Source of the DNA: Moellerella wisconsensis ATCC 35017
Lineage (GTDB): Bacteria > Pseudomonadota > Gammaproteobacteria > Enterobacterales > Enterobacteriaceae
NCBI RefSeq assembly: GCF_001294465.1
Contig: NZ_LGAA01000007.1
Span: forward strand, 124,001 to 188,000
Reading direction: 5' to 3'
DNA length: 64,000 bases
Below, piece by piece: positions 19,418 to 30,974 of this stretch. How positions within the stretch are numbered: position 1 is the first letter of the stretch; each line of letters begins with the position of its first letter. The notes beneath the pieces were generated by a model. The model was not told the origin of the DNA. It ran no database searches and saw nothing but the letters and a program-made list of their open reading frames with translations. The translations under genes were made by a program, and so were the position numbers.

Positions 19418-20137
19418 TTAAACTCCTTTTTGTCGCTGCTTTTTCCACTTTTCAGTGGTTTGCATTTCAGCCCACCAATCATCACTGGCTTCTATTTGGC
19501 CCTGTGGATTAACAAAGGGACGTGGCAATCCTTTACGGCGTGCGACTTCTGCTAGAACAGGGTATCCGCCTTCGAATAGCCACGCCTGTTGCTCATCGGT
19601 AGATAAAATACTTTTCTGCCTATCATACATACCGGCTAATTGCCGCTGCCGTTGCGCTTCATATAAAATCAGTGCGGAGGCGACCGAGACATTGAGTGAT
19701 TGCACCATACCGACCATCGGAACAATGATATCTTGATCGGCAAGTTCAACCGCACGTTGAGAAATACCCTTTTTCTCTTGTCCCATCAGAATACAGGTCG
19801 GGCGCGTATAATCAATTTCGCGAAAATCAACGGCGGTAGGGGATAAATTGGTCGCTAATACTTGCATATTTTGTGATTTAAAATAGCTAACGGCGTCATC
19901 TGTGGAATGATGTTGATGAACTTTTACCCAGCTATTACTGCCAGCGGCAGAAGAAATTAATATTTTTACTTTTTGATCTGGCCAGATAGCATGCACATTG
20001 TGAACCCCGACGGCATCCGCGCTGCGAATAATAGCAGAGACATTATGCGGTTTATGGACTTCTTCCAGGCAAATCGTGAGGTCCGGTTGACGCATTGCCA
20101 TCATTTGGCAAATACGACGATAGCGGCGTTCATTCAT
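19418..20137 (-). CDS. trmH: tRNA (guanosine(18)-2'-O)-methyltransferase
   Basis: SPOUT-fold enzyme that methylates the 2'-OH of G18 in the D-loop of tRNAs using SAM. The 239-residue protein shows the three SPOUT motifs: HKPHNVSAIIRSADAVG with the catalytic Arg, TRPTCILMGQEKKGIS, and VPMVGMVQSLNVSVASALILYE. The ATG at 20137 is preferred over one at 20152 because it gives the conserved MNERRYRRIC start. A short inverted-repeat element fills the spacer to spoT. It lies 3 bp before recG. Confidence 0.96.
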   Translation of the reverse strand: MNERRYRRICQMMAMRQPDLTICLEEVHKPHNVSAIIRSADAVGVHNVHAIWPDQKVKILISSAAGSNSWVKVHQHHSTDDAVSYFKSQNMQVLATNLSPTAVDFREIDYTRPTCILMGQEKKGISQRAVELADQDIIVPMVGMVQSLNVSVASALILYEAQRQRQLAGMYDRQKSILSTDEQQAWLFEGGYPVLAEVARRKGLPRPFVNPQGQIEASDDWWAEMQTTEKWKKQRQKGV

Positions 20138-20144
20138 AATTATT

Positions 20145-20256
20145 CCCGTCATACTTCAAGTTGCAGGTTAGCATCTTGCCTTTATGCCCGTTAATCTCTT
20201 CGTTTTCGCTAAGAATATTTCGAGCTTCTTGTGGGTTGCTATTTTCCTGCAACTCG
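20145..20256. repeat. Short MITE-like element, copy A, between spoT and trmH
   Basis: Read on the minus strand this 112-bp stretch begins CGAGTTGCAGGAAAA and ends CCTGCAACTTGAAGTATGACGG, so its ends are near-complementary. A second element with the same two ends lies at 23449-23584. The interiors do not obviously match. The ATACTTCAAGTTGCAG type of end is familiar from dispersed intergenic repeats of Enterobacterales. It lies within an operon, so it will be transcribed. Confidence 0.6.
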
Positions 20257-20263
20257 GTGCATT

Positions 20264-22414
20264 TTAATTACGGTTACGGCTGACGCGTAGAACATCTGGC
20301 ATGATACGAATTTTTCGCATTACATTTGCCAATTGAATACGATTTTTGGTTGTTAAGCGGATAAAGGCACAATATACGCGACCATCTTTTTCCTCAGTAT
20401 TCATGCTTTGAATACTGGAGTTTGCATCATTAATGGCAGCAGTTAAGTTGGCTAATGCCCCTTGATGATTAATCATATCCACTTTAATCTCTGCGATGAA
20501 ATCATTATCGATACCACTATCCCATTCAACCGGCATAAATTTGTCGGCTTCTTTTTGATAACCGCGAATATTACGACAGGACTCGTGATGGATAACTAAT
20601 CCTTTGCCTGGACTAATATGGGCAATAATCGGATCGCCAGGGATCGGACGGCAGCATTTTGCAAACGTGATTAAAACGCCATCGGCACCTTTAATAGGTA
20701 ATTTATTATGTGTATCCGCAGTTTGATTATCGCTATCGGCTATATTTTCAAGGCGTGTTTCTGGTAGATTTTCAATTTGCTCATGAGTTAATAAATTGCG
20801 AGCAACGACTACACTCATTGCATTCCCGAGCCCAATTTCAGCTAATAAATCATCGAGGCAGCCTAATTTCATCCGGCTCAGTTCATGCGAGATATCTTCT
20901 TGTGGAATATCGGTAATTTTTTTACCGTGACCGAGCGCATGGTTTAATAAGCGGCGACCCAGATTAATCGAATCTTCACGTTTTAAATTCTTCAGTAATT
21001 GACGTATTTTTGCTCTGGCTTTAGAGCTGACTACAAAATTTAACCATGCCGCATTAGGTCTAGCTCCCGGCGCAGTTATAATTTCAACAGTTTGCCCGCT
21101 ACTGAGAGATTGAGAAAGTGGATAAGGTTGCCTATCTACCCGAGCACCAACACAGGCGTGCCCGATATCGGTATGTACCGCATATGCGAAATCGACGGGA
21201 GTTGCGCCAGTTGGTAATTCGACAATTCGGCCTTCAGGTGTAAAGACATAAATCTCATCAGGGAACAGGTCAGATTTAACACTTTCGATAAATTCAAATG
21301 AGCTTCCTGCACTTTGTTGCAATTCTAATAAGCTTTGCATCCAGCGCTGCGCCCGAACTTGTGCAGTGGTTCCTTGTTCGCCTTGTTCTTTATAAGCCCA
21401 ATGCGCTGCCACCCCCATTTCTGCCATTTGATCCATATCCTCAGTGCGGATTTGAACTTCAACAGGTACGCCATGAGGACCGATCAATGAAGTATGAAGT
21501 GATTGATATCCATTGGCTTTGGGAATAGCGATGTAATCTTTGATCCTGCCCGGGCGTGGCTTATACAGATTATGCATTTGCCCCAGAACGCGGTAACAGG
21601 TATCGACTTCCGTAACAATTACCCGAAAGGCGTAAATATCCATGATGGAATGAAAACGCTGTTCTTTGAGGTGCATTTTACGATAGATAGAGTATAAATG
21701 TTTTTCTCTGCCGCTGACGCGACAGGAAATTCCAGCTTCTGTTAGACGGCCGTCGATTTCAGAAAGGATTTTTTGGATCATTTCTTTACGATTGCCACGT
21801 GCCGCTTTAACAACTTCTTTGATCACCCGATAACGATTTGGATACAAGGCTTCAAAACCTAACTCTTCAAGTTCAGTTTTAATATGATGTATCCCTAAAC
21901 GGTGTGCTAAGGGGCTATAAATTTCTAAAGTTTCACGTGCAATACGTCGGCGTTTATCGGGTCGAAGAGAACCCAGTGTACGCATATTATGTGTGCGGTC
22001 TGCCAATTTAATGAGAATGACGCGGATATCTTGCACCATCGCCATAATCATTTTACGAAAGTTTTCAGCCTGCGCTTCTTTTTTATCACGGAAATTAAGC
22101 TTGTCGAGCTTAGATACACCCTCGACAAGACCGGCAACAGCGGTGCCGAATAGCTGCTCAATATCTTGAAATGTGGCGGGTGTATCTTCGATGACATCAT
22201 GCAGCAAGGCTGCTATTAGCGTCTCATGATCGAGACGCATTTCAGCCAAAATACAGGCTACTGCAACTGGATGCGTGATGTAAGGCTCGCCACTAGAGCG
22301 AGTTTGTCCTTCATGTGCATCCCGTGCGACGACATAAGCTTTTTTCAGTAATTCTATCTGCTCTGCGGGCAAATATTTCTGAATAATTTGATTTAGGCTT
22401 TCGAACAGATACAA
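20264..22414 (-). CDS. spoT: Bifunctional (p)ppGpp synthetase/hydrolase SpoT
   Basis: Makes and degrades the alarmone (p)ppGpp in response to starvation other than amino-acid lack. The 716-residue protein has an HD hydrolase domain with H48 and the H72-D73 pair (ALLHDVIEDT). The synthetase domain shows YRKMHLKEQRFHSIMDIYAFRVI and the GYQSLHTSLIGP box. A TGS domain (EIYVFTPEGRIVELPTGATPVDFAY) and a C-terminal ACT domain follow. It is slightly longer than E. coli SpoT (702 aa) because of extra residues before the ACT region. It lies 19 bp after rpoZ. Confidence 0.97.
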   Translation of the reverse strand: MYLFESLNQIIQKYLPAEQIELLKKAYVVARDAHEGQTRSSGEPYITHPVAVACILAEMRLDHETLIAALLHDVIEDTPATFQDIEQLFGTAVAGLVEGVSKLDKLNFRDKKEAQAENFRKMIMAMVQDIRVILIKLADRTHNMRTLGSLRPDKRRRIARETLEIYSPLAHRLGIHHIKTELEELGFEALYPNRYRVIKEVVKAARGNRKEMIQKILSEIDGRLTEAGISCRVSGREKHLYSIYRKMHLKEQRFHSIMDIYAFRVIVTEVDTCYRVLGQMHNLYKPRPGRIKDYIAIPKANGYQSLHTSLIGPHGVPVEVQIRTEDMDQMAEMGVAAHWAYKEQGEQGTTAQVRAQRWMQSLLELQQSAGSSFEFIESVKSDLFPDEIYVFTPEGRIVELPTGATPVDFAYAVHTDIGHACVGARVDRQPYPLSQSLSSGQTVEIITAPGARPNAAWLNFVVSSKARAKIRQLLKNLKREDSINLGRRLLNHALGHGKKITDIPQEDISHELSRMKLGCLDDLLAEIGLGNAMSVVVARNLLTHEQIENLPETRLENIADSDNQTADTHNKLPIKGADGVLITFAKCCRPIPGDPIIAHISPGKGLVIHHESCRNIRGYQKEADKFMPVEWDSGIDNDFIAEIKVDMINHQGALANLTAAINDANSSIQSMNTEEKDGRVYCAFIRLTTKNRIQLANVMRKIRIMPDVLRVSRNRN

Positions 22415-22433
22415 GGCAGACCTACCTTAATTA

Positions 22434-22709
22434 TTAACGACGACCTTCCGCGATTGCAGATACAGCCTGCATTTCAGCAGCTTCCTGCTCCTGTTGCTCT
22501 TGACGTTCACGAACATCAAGAATGTGAGCGTTAATTAAACCTTCTTCCACTTCACGTAGCGCAATGACAGTGACTTTATCATTTTCTTCTGGAACCAGTG
22601 CATCTTTGCCCCCAGATTGTAATTGACGTGCTCTACGAGCAGAGACCAATACTAGGTCAAAACGATTACCAATTTTCTCTACTGCGTCTTGAACAGTTAC
22701 GCGTGCCAT
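22434..22709 (-). CDS. rpoZ: RNA polymerase omega subunit
   Basis: Small subunit that helps assemble beta-prime into RNA polymerase and forms part of the ppGpp site. The 91-residue sequence [34 protein letters not shown] is the strongly conserved omega signature, and the length is exactly that of E. coli. The Glu/Gln-rich tail is variable in the family. GGAG lies 9 nt before the ATG. It sits between gmk and spoT, the usual arrangement linking polymerase and stringent response. Confidence 0.98.
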   Translation of the reverse strand: MARVTVQDAVEKIGNRFDLVLVSARRARQLQSGGKDALVPEENDKVTVIALREVEEGLINAHILDVRERQEQQEQEAAEMQAVSAIAEGRR

Positions 22710-22765
22710 AAATGTGCTACTCCAAAAAGATATAAAAATGACTGGGCATGATACTGAATCTTAAT

Positions 22766-23389
22766 TCAGTCTGCCAATAATTTGCTGATTAAAGCATCAT
22801 GTCGTTGAACTTGACGCTCAAGGCGCAGACGCTCAGAACGAATAATAGATTGTAGATCGGCTAGTGCGGTATTGAAATCATCATTCACAATAACGTAATC
22901 ATATTCATTAAAATGTTCAATTTCTGCAACTGCCTGAGCCATACGCTTTTTAATCACATCATCGCTATCTTGACCTCGGCCCCGTAAGCGACGGTATAGC
23001 TCATCTTTTGACGGAGGTAAAATAAAAATACTGCGAGCTGAAGGCATGCGATCACGGATCTGCTGGGCACCTTGCCAATCGATATCTAAAAAGATATCAA
23101 CACCACTGCGTAAAACGTCGTCGATAACTTTACGAGAAGTACCGTAATAATTACCGAATACACAGGCATGTTCTAGAAATTCGTCATTTTCAATCATGTT
23201 CAGGAACTGCGCCTGATCCACGAAATAATAATGTTCACCATGAGCCTCGCCAGGACGCATTGAGCGAGTTGTATGAGACACCGCAACCTGAGTGTCATAC
23301 AAAGGTTGTGTTTTAAGTAGAGCCTGAATGAGACTCGATTTTCCTGCACCGCTCGGCGCAGAAACAATATATAAAGTTCCTTGCATCAT
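22766..23389 (-). CDS. gmk: Guanylate kinase
   Basis: Phosphorylates GMP to GDP with ATP in purine nucleotide synthesis. The 207-residue protein has the P-loop [10 protein letters not shown] at 10-19. The GMP-binding segment includes [20 protein letters not shown], and the lid region is [22 protein letters not shown]. Length equals the E. coli enzyme, so the first Met (23389) is chosen over the second. It is the first gene of the rpoZ-spoT-trmH-recG cluster and is divergent from ligB. Confidence 0.97.
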   Translation of the reverse strand: MMQGTLYIVSAPSGAGKSSLIQALLKTQPLYDTQVAVSHTTRSMRPGEAHGEHYYFVDQAQFLNMIENDEFLEHACVFGNYYGTSRKVIDDVLRSGVDIFLDIDWQGAQQIRDRMPSARSIFILPPSKDELYRRLRGRGQDSDDVIKKRMAQAVAEIEHFNEYDYVIVNDDFNTALADLQSIIRSERLRLERQVQRHDALISKLLAD

Positions 23390-23448
23390 GATGGCTTCTT
23401 GATTGAACGAGGGTTAAACATAAATAGGGTGATATTCCCTAAATAATT

Positions 23449-23584
23449 CGAGTTGCAGGAAAACGATAACAGATTATCTCCCTATCATATGACAGCTTAG
23501 TTTTTTCAATAACTAAGCGTCCAGATAACTGAGTTAAGCCAAATAGATTATATTAATTAGATCCGCAACCTGAAGTATAACGGG
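23449..23584. repeat. Short MITE-like element, copy B, upstream of gmk
   Basis: A 136-bp stretch begins CGAGTTGCAGGAAAA and ends CGCAACCTGAAGTATAACGGG, the same terminal pair as at 20145-20256. An internal hairpin is CTTAGTTTTTTCAATAACTAAG. It lies in the 430-bp gap between divergent gmk and ligB, and I see no gene in the rest of that gap. Autonomous mobility is not implied. Confidence 0.6.
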
Positions 23585-23796
23585 TGATAAATCCCTACAT
23601 AGTATACACATAGTTGGCCGAACATGCAGCGTTATCACAAAATCATAAACAAATATTTTTATATTCTGTCTGGAGCAAAGTTTGCGACGTGATTGGAGAG
23701 AAAATAAATGTTTTGCAGCGTTTTAATTAATTCTGCGAAGCGTTTGGCAAATAAGAATGATGATCCTCGATTAAATTCTGTTTATTTTCATAATGA

Positions 23797-25632
<1,836 letters not shown>

Positions 25633-25662
25633 TTAAGAAGTGTTAGATAAATATAAATCGCC

Positions 25663-25690
25663 CTTAATCAAATAATGATCTTTGATTAAG
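25663..25690. terminator. Hairpin between convergent ligB and yicG
   Basis: A perfect 10-bp inverted repeat CTTAATCAAA / TTTGATTAAG with an 8-nt loop lies between the two convergent stop codons. It could serve either gene; no long U-run follows on either strand. Confidence 0.55.
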
Positions 25691-25703
25691 AACGAGATAA
25701 ATA

Positions 25704-26318
25704 TTAATCAGGATTTTCATAGTTAAAAACAGGTAAACCTAATCGATAGCGAATAGCGAGTAATCGAGCAGTTAATCCAGCAATTAACGTAATGATCACG
25801 ACCACATCTTGCGGCAGTGGTGTATGCAGTAAGCCAATGTAAAGCCAAGCAGCGGCAAAAGAGACGCCAGCATAGACTTCTTTTTGGAAGACTAGCGGTA
25901 TGGTATTACACAACATATCGCGTAATACACCACCAAAAACGCCAGTGATCACAGCGGCAATAGCTGCGATAATAGGGCTATAGTTCATATCTAGGGCTAT
26001 TTGGGCACCGAGAATAGAGAAAACCATCAGTCCAATAGCATCAAGGATGAGAAATAGCCGGCGTAAATGCTTCATCATGGGAGCTATCCACATCGTAATG
26101 ACTGCGGCACAGGCAACGGTAACTATATATTCAGGATGCTTAACCCATCCGAGAGGATAATGACCCAGCAGAACATCGCGGACCGAACCTCCGCCGATAG
26201 CCGTTGCAGAAGCAATAATAATGACGCCAAAGACATCCATTTTTCGCCGTCCTGCGGCTAAAGCACCAGTCATAGCTTCAGCCGTAATACCTATAATATA
26301 GAGAACACTGAGTAACAT
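25704..26318 (-). CDS. yicG: TRIC/UPF0126 family membrane protein YicG
   Basis: A 204-residue inner-membrane protein with seven hydrophobic segments built as two similar halves. Each half carries the family Gly motif: [16 protein letters not shown] in the first and [18 protein letters not shown] in the second. This duplicated GGxxRD pattern defines the UPF0126/TRIC family, some members of which are cation channels. E. coli YicG has been tied to glycine uptake, but I would not assign a substrate here. It lies beside ligB, as in E. coli. Confidence 0.9.
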   Translation of the reverse strand: MLLSVLYIIGITAEAMTGALAAGRRKMDVFGVIIIASATAIGGGSVRDVLLGHYPLGWVKHPEYIVTVACAAVITMWIAPMMKHLRRLFLILDAIGLMVFSILGAQIALDMNYSPIIAAIAAVITGVFGGVLRDMLCNTIPLVFQKEVYAGVSFAAAWLYIGLLHTPLPQDVVVIITLIAGLTARLLAIRYRLGLPVFNYENPD

Positions 26319-26474
26319 AATAATTTCAGTTAGCCACTAATTGGATGCTAAAGGGTAAAGAGGTTATAGAAAATTCTCGACTGAAATTTTCTAGTGACAC
26401 TCAAGTTAAATTAGTTTTTTTAATCTGAACTGATGGTGATATCAGATGACAGATAACTATAGGCCAAATATAAA

Positions 26475-27797
26475 ATGATATATAAAGAGCGCCAGATTAC
26501 TTTTGACTTATGTAACCATCAGCTTAGCAATATTAACGTCTGGACACCAGATAGCCAATGGTTGGTTTATGATCTTCGTCCTGATGGAGGGTCATTCACT
26601 AGTAAAACGATAGAAAAAATTCATGTGAACACTCGTGAAGTTACGCAAATATATCAAGCAAATTCAGATGCGCATGTAGGGGTGGTGACGGTAAGTCCAA
26701 ATAATCCCCCCCGTTATGCTTTTATTCACGGTCCTGAAAATCCAGATAAATCTTGGCAGTATGATTTTCATCATCGCCGCGGTGTGTATGTAAAGCAAGA
26801 TGAATGGGACTGTTGCCATAATATTGATGCGCTGAGTTTAACGCCTCCGTTTGTGGCTGGCGCATTAAGAGGGGGAACGCATGTTCATATTTTTAGCCCT
26901 GATGGTCAATGGCTAAGCTTTACTTACAATGATCATATTATGCATGAGCTTAATGAAGCTTGGGATCAACGAAATGTTGCTGTCGCCGTTCCCGTAGGTC
27001 CTGTGATTATTGATAATCGCAGCCATCCTAGAGAATATGATGGGGAATATTTTTGCTGTCAAATTACGACAACAACCGTTCGTCCTTGCGCGGGTAGCGA
27101 TGATATTACTCGTGCGTATGAAGAAGGTTGGGTGGGGAAAAAAGGTTATCGACGTAAAGATGGTGGATGGCAACAACGTGCAATCGTGTTTATTGGTGAT
27201 ACGCTTGCTTTGTCACCAGATAATCAAGCAGGAAAAATTGTTCCGGAAATTTTTATTGTTGATTTACCGGACGATCCTCAAAAGATGAAGCAACAGGGTG
27301 AATATCCATTACAAGGAACTGAGCAACAGCTTCCTTCTCCTCCTTATGGTGTAAAACAACGGCGACTTACATTTACTCATCATCTAAATAATCCAGGATT
27401 AGCATTACAGCCCCGCCACTGGTTGCGAACATCCCCCGATGGCAGCCAAATTGCGTGTTTACGTCAAGATGATCATAATGTGGTGCAGTTATGGCTAGTC
27501 TCAACTTGTGACGGGGAATTACGGCAGGTGACTCATGGCGATTCAGGAGTTCAATCTGCGTTTAGTTGGGATAATACAGGCGAGTATATTACGTTTATTT
27601 ATCAAAATAGTGTAGCGCTGTGCCAAGTTAGTACTGGTAAAATAACAAAAATTACAACTAGTTCGATACCTGCACCTTGTGCTGAGGCGGTAGTATTCTC
27701 TCCAGATAATAGTCAAATTGCGTTTATGCGCGATCTCGATGGATATCGGCAGATTTTTACGGTGGATACCAATTTATCGGCTCATTTATTTTTGTGA
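26475..27797 (+). CDS. yidR: DUF3748 beta-propeller protein YidR
   Basis: A 440-residue protein with TolB/WD40-like repeats (WTPDSQWLVYDLRPDG, SPDGQWLSFTYNDHI, SPDGSQIACLRQDD, SPDNSQIAFMRDLDG). These are typical of a periplasmic-type beta-propeller, but no signal peptide is visible. It resembles E. coli YidR (about 415 aa, DUF3748), whose function is unknown. Distant similarity to oligogalacturonate-lyase propellers has been noted for the family. The ribosome binding site is weak. Its neighbours yidQ and yidE keep the E. coli grouping. Confidence 0.82.
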   Translation: MIYKERQITFDLCNHQLSNINVWTPDSQWLVYDLRPDGGSFTSKTIEKIHVNTREVTQIYQANSDAHVGVVTVSPNNPPRYAFIHGPENPDKSWQYDFHHRRGVYVKQDEWDCCHNIDALSLTPPFVAGALRGGTHVHIFSPDGQWLSFTYNDHIMHELNEAWDQRNVAVAVPVGPVIIDNRSHPREYDGEYFCCQITTTTVRPCAGSDDITRAYEEGWVGKKGYRRKDGGWQQRAIVFIGDTLALSPDNQAGKIVPEIFIVDLPDDPQKMKQQGEYPLQGTEQQLPSPPYGVKQRRLTFTHHLNNPGLALQPRHWLRTSPDGSQIACLRQDDHNVVQLWLVSTCDGELRQVTHGDSGVQSAFSWDNTGEYITFIYQNSVALCQVSTGKITKITTSSIPAPCAEAVVFSPDNSQIAFMRDLDGYRQIFTVDTNLSAHLFL

Positions 27798-27942
27798 TGT
27801 ATCGAATAAATTTTTTGTAGATTAAAATTATATTAATAAATAATATCAGCACATCCTTATTAATTAAGAGGGATAATGCGGATTATTTCTCTTAATTTGA
27901 GTAATAACCTATCTATATTTGCTTGATCATGAGTAATCAATA

Positions 27943-28233
27943 ATGAGAAATCACTTTCTGACATCAATTTTTTTTATGATGCTTACAATGTCGTCTGCTT
28001 ATTCAGAGACTTTACCGCAATCATGTAATCAATATTTTTCTCAGGTCGATGTTTTTTTTACCACAATAGAGAATGACCCTAATATTCAGCATGACATGAT
28101 TGAGATACGGTCTAATTTTATCGAGAATAAAAAACAAATATTAGCGATGCAGCCTGGCCAGCAAGAACAAGCGTGTAAGGAAGGACTGGTGAATTTAAAA
28201 GAGCTGAAGAGGTTACTGCCAACAGAAAAGTAA
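27943..28233 (+). CDS. Small secreted DUF5339-like protein
   Basis: A 96-residue protein with a signal peptide (MRNHFLTSIFFMMLTMSSAYS, then ETLPQ). A short helical domain follows with two cysteines (SCNQYF and QACKEG) that could form a disulfide in the periplasm. The pattern resembles the small DUF5339 proteins common in Morganellaceae; I am moderately sure of that family and know no function. It is inserted between yidR and yidQ, where E. coli has no gene. Confidence 0.65.
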   Translation: MRNHFLTSIFFMMLTMSSAYSETLPQSCNQYFSQVDVFFTTIENDPNIQHDMIEIRSNFIENKKQILAMQPGQQEQACKEGLVNLKELKRLLPTEK

Positions 28234-28330
28234 CCTATATTCTAATCGTAAAGCTATACTACGACACTATACAACTAAATAATTGCCAAAAATAATTAGT
28301 TTATGATTATAATAACTTGATTTTACAGGT

Positions 28331-28648
28331 TTATTTATTTATATCATTTTGTTGTTTTTCAAGAGACTCGATTCGTTTTTTAGGGGAGTCTTTTTGTGGA
28401 TCATTATCTGATCTCATATAATCATAAGGAAGCAATAAGGTATCCATTAGCGCTGAAAATGGTAGGTCAATTGCTAATAATGGTTTCATTACCCAGCCTG
28501 TATTTTCATCTTTTATCATTTCAATATTATTTTTAGCGCCAGAATAATAGCCTTGTGGTGGACCTGCATGGCTCATAATACTTGAACAGCCGCTAAGTAT
28601 TAATGGGCTGACACATAAAATAATTTTGTTGATTAGTGATAAATTCAT
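28331..28648 (-). CDS. yidQ: YidQ/YceK family lipoprotein
   Basis: A 105-residue predicted lipoprotein. The signal ends with the lipobox LILSGC (Cys 21), so it should be lipidated and sorted to the outer membrane. The DUF1375 pattern is visible: YSGAKNNIEMI, then LLAIDLPFSALMDTLLLPYDY. YidQ and YceK share this layout and their function is unknown. A charged tail follows. It is convergent with the DUF5339 gene and divergent from yidE. Confidence 0.85.
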   Translation of the reverse strand: MNLSLINKIILCVSPLILSGCSSIMSHAGPPQGYYSGAKNNIEMIKDENTGWVMKPLLAIDLPFSALMDTLLLPYDYMRSDNDPQKDSPKKRIESLEKQQNDINK

Positions 28649-29077
28649 TTTATTCTTGTTTAAACCTGTATCAGTTGCTTAAAAAGATGAAATTTTAATA
28701 TTTCTAACTAATTACATTCAAGATCAATATAAATCATTGCGACTTTAGTCTAATTCTATTCTTCAATAGATCTATTTTACTATAGATAACGTTTTGCTTA
28801 TAGAGAGAGCAAGTCACAAGATAGTCCTATCAACTGATCATAGATTATATTCTATTAAGTTGTCTGTTTATTTTGTTAACAAATTTAACTGATTTAATCG
28901 AAGGTTTTAGCTATTTGTTATGGAGAGTGAGCTCTATTTTATATTTAAACTCAAGATGCTCTGAACTGTGGTGTATTACACATATTACTTTGTTTTTATT
29001 TGGCACAATCGATTCAGTTAGTAGATTTAGGTTATTTATTTTTGTTAGCTAGGTTCGTCAAAAAAGGAACGCGGTCT
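28649..29077. other. yidQ-yidE spacer lacking ibpAB
   Basis: In E. coli the small heat-shock genes ibpA and ibpB lie between yidQ and yidE. Here the 429-bp spacer has no alpha-crystallin-like reading frame in any frame that I can see. It is AT-rich and presumably holds the yidQ and yidE promoters only. Confidence 0.6.
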
Positions 29078-30736
29078 ATGAGTGAGTTAGCTCTTACTGT
29101 TAGTATGTTGGCGTTAGCTGCTGCATTAGGTTTATGGATAGGTAATTGGAAAGTCCGTAATGTTGGCTTAGGTATTGGTGGCGTTTTATTCGGCGGGATT
29201 ATCGTCGGACATTTTGCTCAAATGTATGGCCTACAGCTTAATAGTCACATGCTGCATTTTATCCAAGAATTTGGTTTGATACTGTTTGTCTATACTATCG
29301 GTATTCAAGTAGGTCCCGGTTTTTTCTCTTCACTTCGAGTTTCTGGCTTAAAATTAAATGGTTTTGCTCTTTTAATTATTTTATTGGGTGCGGTTGTTAC
29401 CGCCATAATATATAAGTTAGCCGACATTCCTCTGCCTATATTATTAGGTATCTTTTCAGGCGCAGTCACTAATACACCATCTTTAGGTGCTGGCCAGCAG
29501 ATTTTGACTGACCTAGGGTCTGATCCTGTTTTAATCGGGCAAATGGGAATGGGCTATGCCATGGCTTATCCGATGGGTATTTGTGGTATTTTGCTTGTTA
29601 TGTGGCTGATCCGTCTACTGTTGAAAATTAAAGTTGATAATGAAGCTAATAATTTTGATAAGCAGAATTTTCAGCAACGAGAAACATTACAGACCATGAA
29701 TATTGCCATCAGAAACTCAAATCTTGATGGTTTAATGATGCAAGATATACCGTTATTAAGTAGCGAGGAAATTGTCTGTTCACGGTTAAAACGGGATGAC
29801 ATGTTAGTCGTTCCTCAGCCAACGACACTTATTCAGCTCGGTGATTTACTGCATGTTGTGGGTCAGAAAGACGATCTTAATAAAGTACGTTTAGTTCTCG
29901 GTGAAGAAGTCGAAGTGTCGTTATCAACCTCAGGAACGGTGCTCCAATCGGTTAGAGTGGTGGTGACCAATGATTCTGTATTAAGTAAGCGTTTACGGGA
30001 ATTGAATCTTAAACAGAAATATGATGTGGTAGTAACTCGCTTGAACCGCGCTGGGATTGAACTCGTGGCTAATAACAATTCAATTTTACAGTTTGGTGAT
30101 ATTTTAAATATCGTAGGGCGCCCAGAATCGATAGAGGCGGTAACTGCGTTACTTGGTAATGCTAAACAAAAACTCCACCAAGTACAGATGTTACCCGTCT
30201 TTATTGGTATCGGTTTAGGGGTGGTACTAGGTTCTATCCCATTATTTATTCCTGGATTTCCTGCGGCGCTAAAATTAGGGCTAGCTGGTGGGCCGCTGGT
30301 GGTTGCATTAATTTTAGGCCGTATCGGGACTATCGGGAAACTCTATTGGTTCATGCCGCCTAGTGCTAATTTAGCTTTAAGAGAATTAGGAATAGTGATG
30401 TTCTTAGCGGTAGTGGGCTTAAATTCAGGTGGTGAGTTTATCGATACTTTATTTAAAGGAGATGGGCTTACATGGATTGGATATGGAATTTTAATTACGT
30501 TTCTTCCGCTGTTTATTGTCGGCTTAATCGCACGTATTTTCGGTAAAATGAATTACTTGAGCTTATGTGGGGTGCTTGCTGGCTCAATGACTGATCCACC
30601 GGCATTAGCATTTGCTAATAATATTCATCCAACCAGCGGTGCTCCGGCGTTATCTTATGCAACGGTATACCCTTTGGCTATGTTTTTACGCATCATCTCG
30701 CCACAATTACTGGCTATTTTGTTCTGGGCGATATAG
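29078..30736 (+). CDS. yidE: YidE family putative transporter (AspT/AAEx family)
   Basis: A 552-residue inner-membrane protein with two hydrophobic halves (about 1-180 and 375-552) flanking two TrkA-C regulatory domains (about 190-360). Both halves carry the duplicated AspT family motif ([17 protein letters not shown] and [15 protein letters not shown]). It follows E. coli YidE throughout. The substrate is unknown; AspT itself is an aspartate:alanine antiporter. The ATG at 29078 is chosen over a TTG-initiated 26-residue extension from 29000 because AGGAA lies 9 nt upstream of it and the homolog starts there. Confidence 0.92.
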   Translation: MSELALTVSMLALAAALGLWIGNWKVRNVGLGIGGVLFGGIIVGHFAQMYGLQLNSHMLHFIQEFGLILFVYTIGIQVGPGFFSSLRVSGLKLNGFALLIILLGAVVTAIIYKLADIPLPILLGIFSGAVTNTPSLGAGQQILTDLGSDPVLIGQMGMGYAMAYPMGICGILLVMWLIRLLLKIKVDNEANNFDKQNFQQRETLQTMNIAIRNSNLDGLMMQDIPLLSSEEIVCSRLKRDDMLVVPQPTTLIQLGDLLHVVGQKDDLNKVRLVLGEEVEVSLSTSGTVLQSVRVVVTNDSVLSKRLRELNLKQKYDVVVTRLNRAGIELVANNNSILQFGDILNIVGRPESIEAVTALLGNAKQKLHQVQMLPVFIGIGLGVVLGSIPLFIPGFPAALKLGLAGGPLVVALILGRIGTIGKLYWFMPPSANLALRELGIVMFLAVVGLNSGGEFIDTLFKGDGLTWIGYGILITFLPLFIVGLIARIFGKMNYLSLCGVLAGSMTDPPALAFANNIHPTSGAPALSYATVYPLAMFLRIISPQLLAILFWAI

Positions 30737-30801
30737 ATAATTCGCTAAATAAAGATCTCTCGGCCAATTTTAGTTGGGAAATTTTTTGATTTTATGCATC
30801 T

Positions 30802-30820
30802 GATAATGATTATTATTGAT
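30802..30820. promoter_or_regulatory. Fur-box-like sequence
   Basis: GATAATGATTATTATTGAT matches the 19-bp Fur consensus (GATAATGATAATCATTATC) at about 14 positions, including an unbroken GATAATGAT. A possible promoter, TTGATT at 30786 and TATTAT at 30811, overlaps it with a 19-nt spacer. It lies 66 bp after the yidE stop, pointing at the candidate transcript below. Confidence 0.55.
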
Positions 30821-30835
30821 GGGTGGTAAACAGAG

Positions 30836-30895
30836 ATGAATAAGAGGCTATTCGGCAGATTGATATGGAATATTTTTGTTTTAATACTCTGGTGA
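30836..30895 (+). CDS. Possible 19-residue membrane peptide
   Basis: ATG to TGA gives MNKRLFGRLIWNIFVLILW, a basic N-terminus followed by a hydrophobic helix, the typical form of small enterobacterial membrane proteins. GGGTGG at 30821-30826 lies 9 nt before the ATG and could act as ribosome binding site. The frame is too short for statistics, and I know no homolog. It would be the coding part of the candidate Fur-linked transcript. Confidence 0.35.
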   Translation: MNKRLFGRLIWNIFVLILW

Positions 30896-30974
30896 AAAAC
30901 GTTGGTGATAAATATCATCGACCCTATTGTTCTATCGTGCAGTCATATTATTAACTCTATCCTCGTTAATTTTT

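Noticed and set aside
29000-29077. N-terminal extension of YidE from a TTG at 29000
   Set aside because: The homolog begins at the ATG at 29078, which has AGGAA at good spacing; the extension has no ribosome site.
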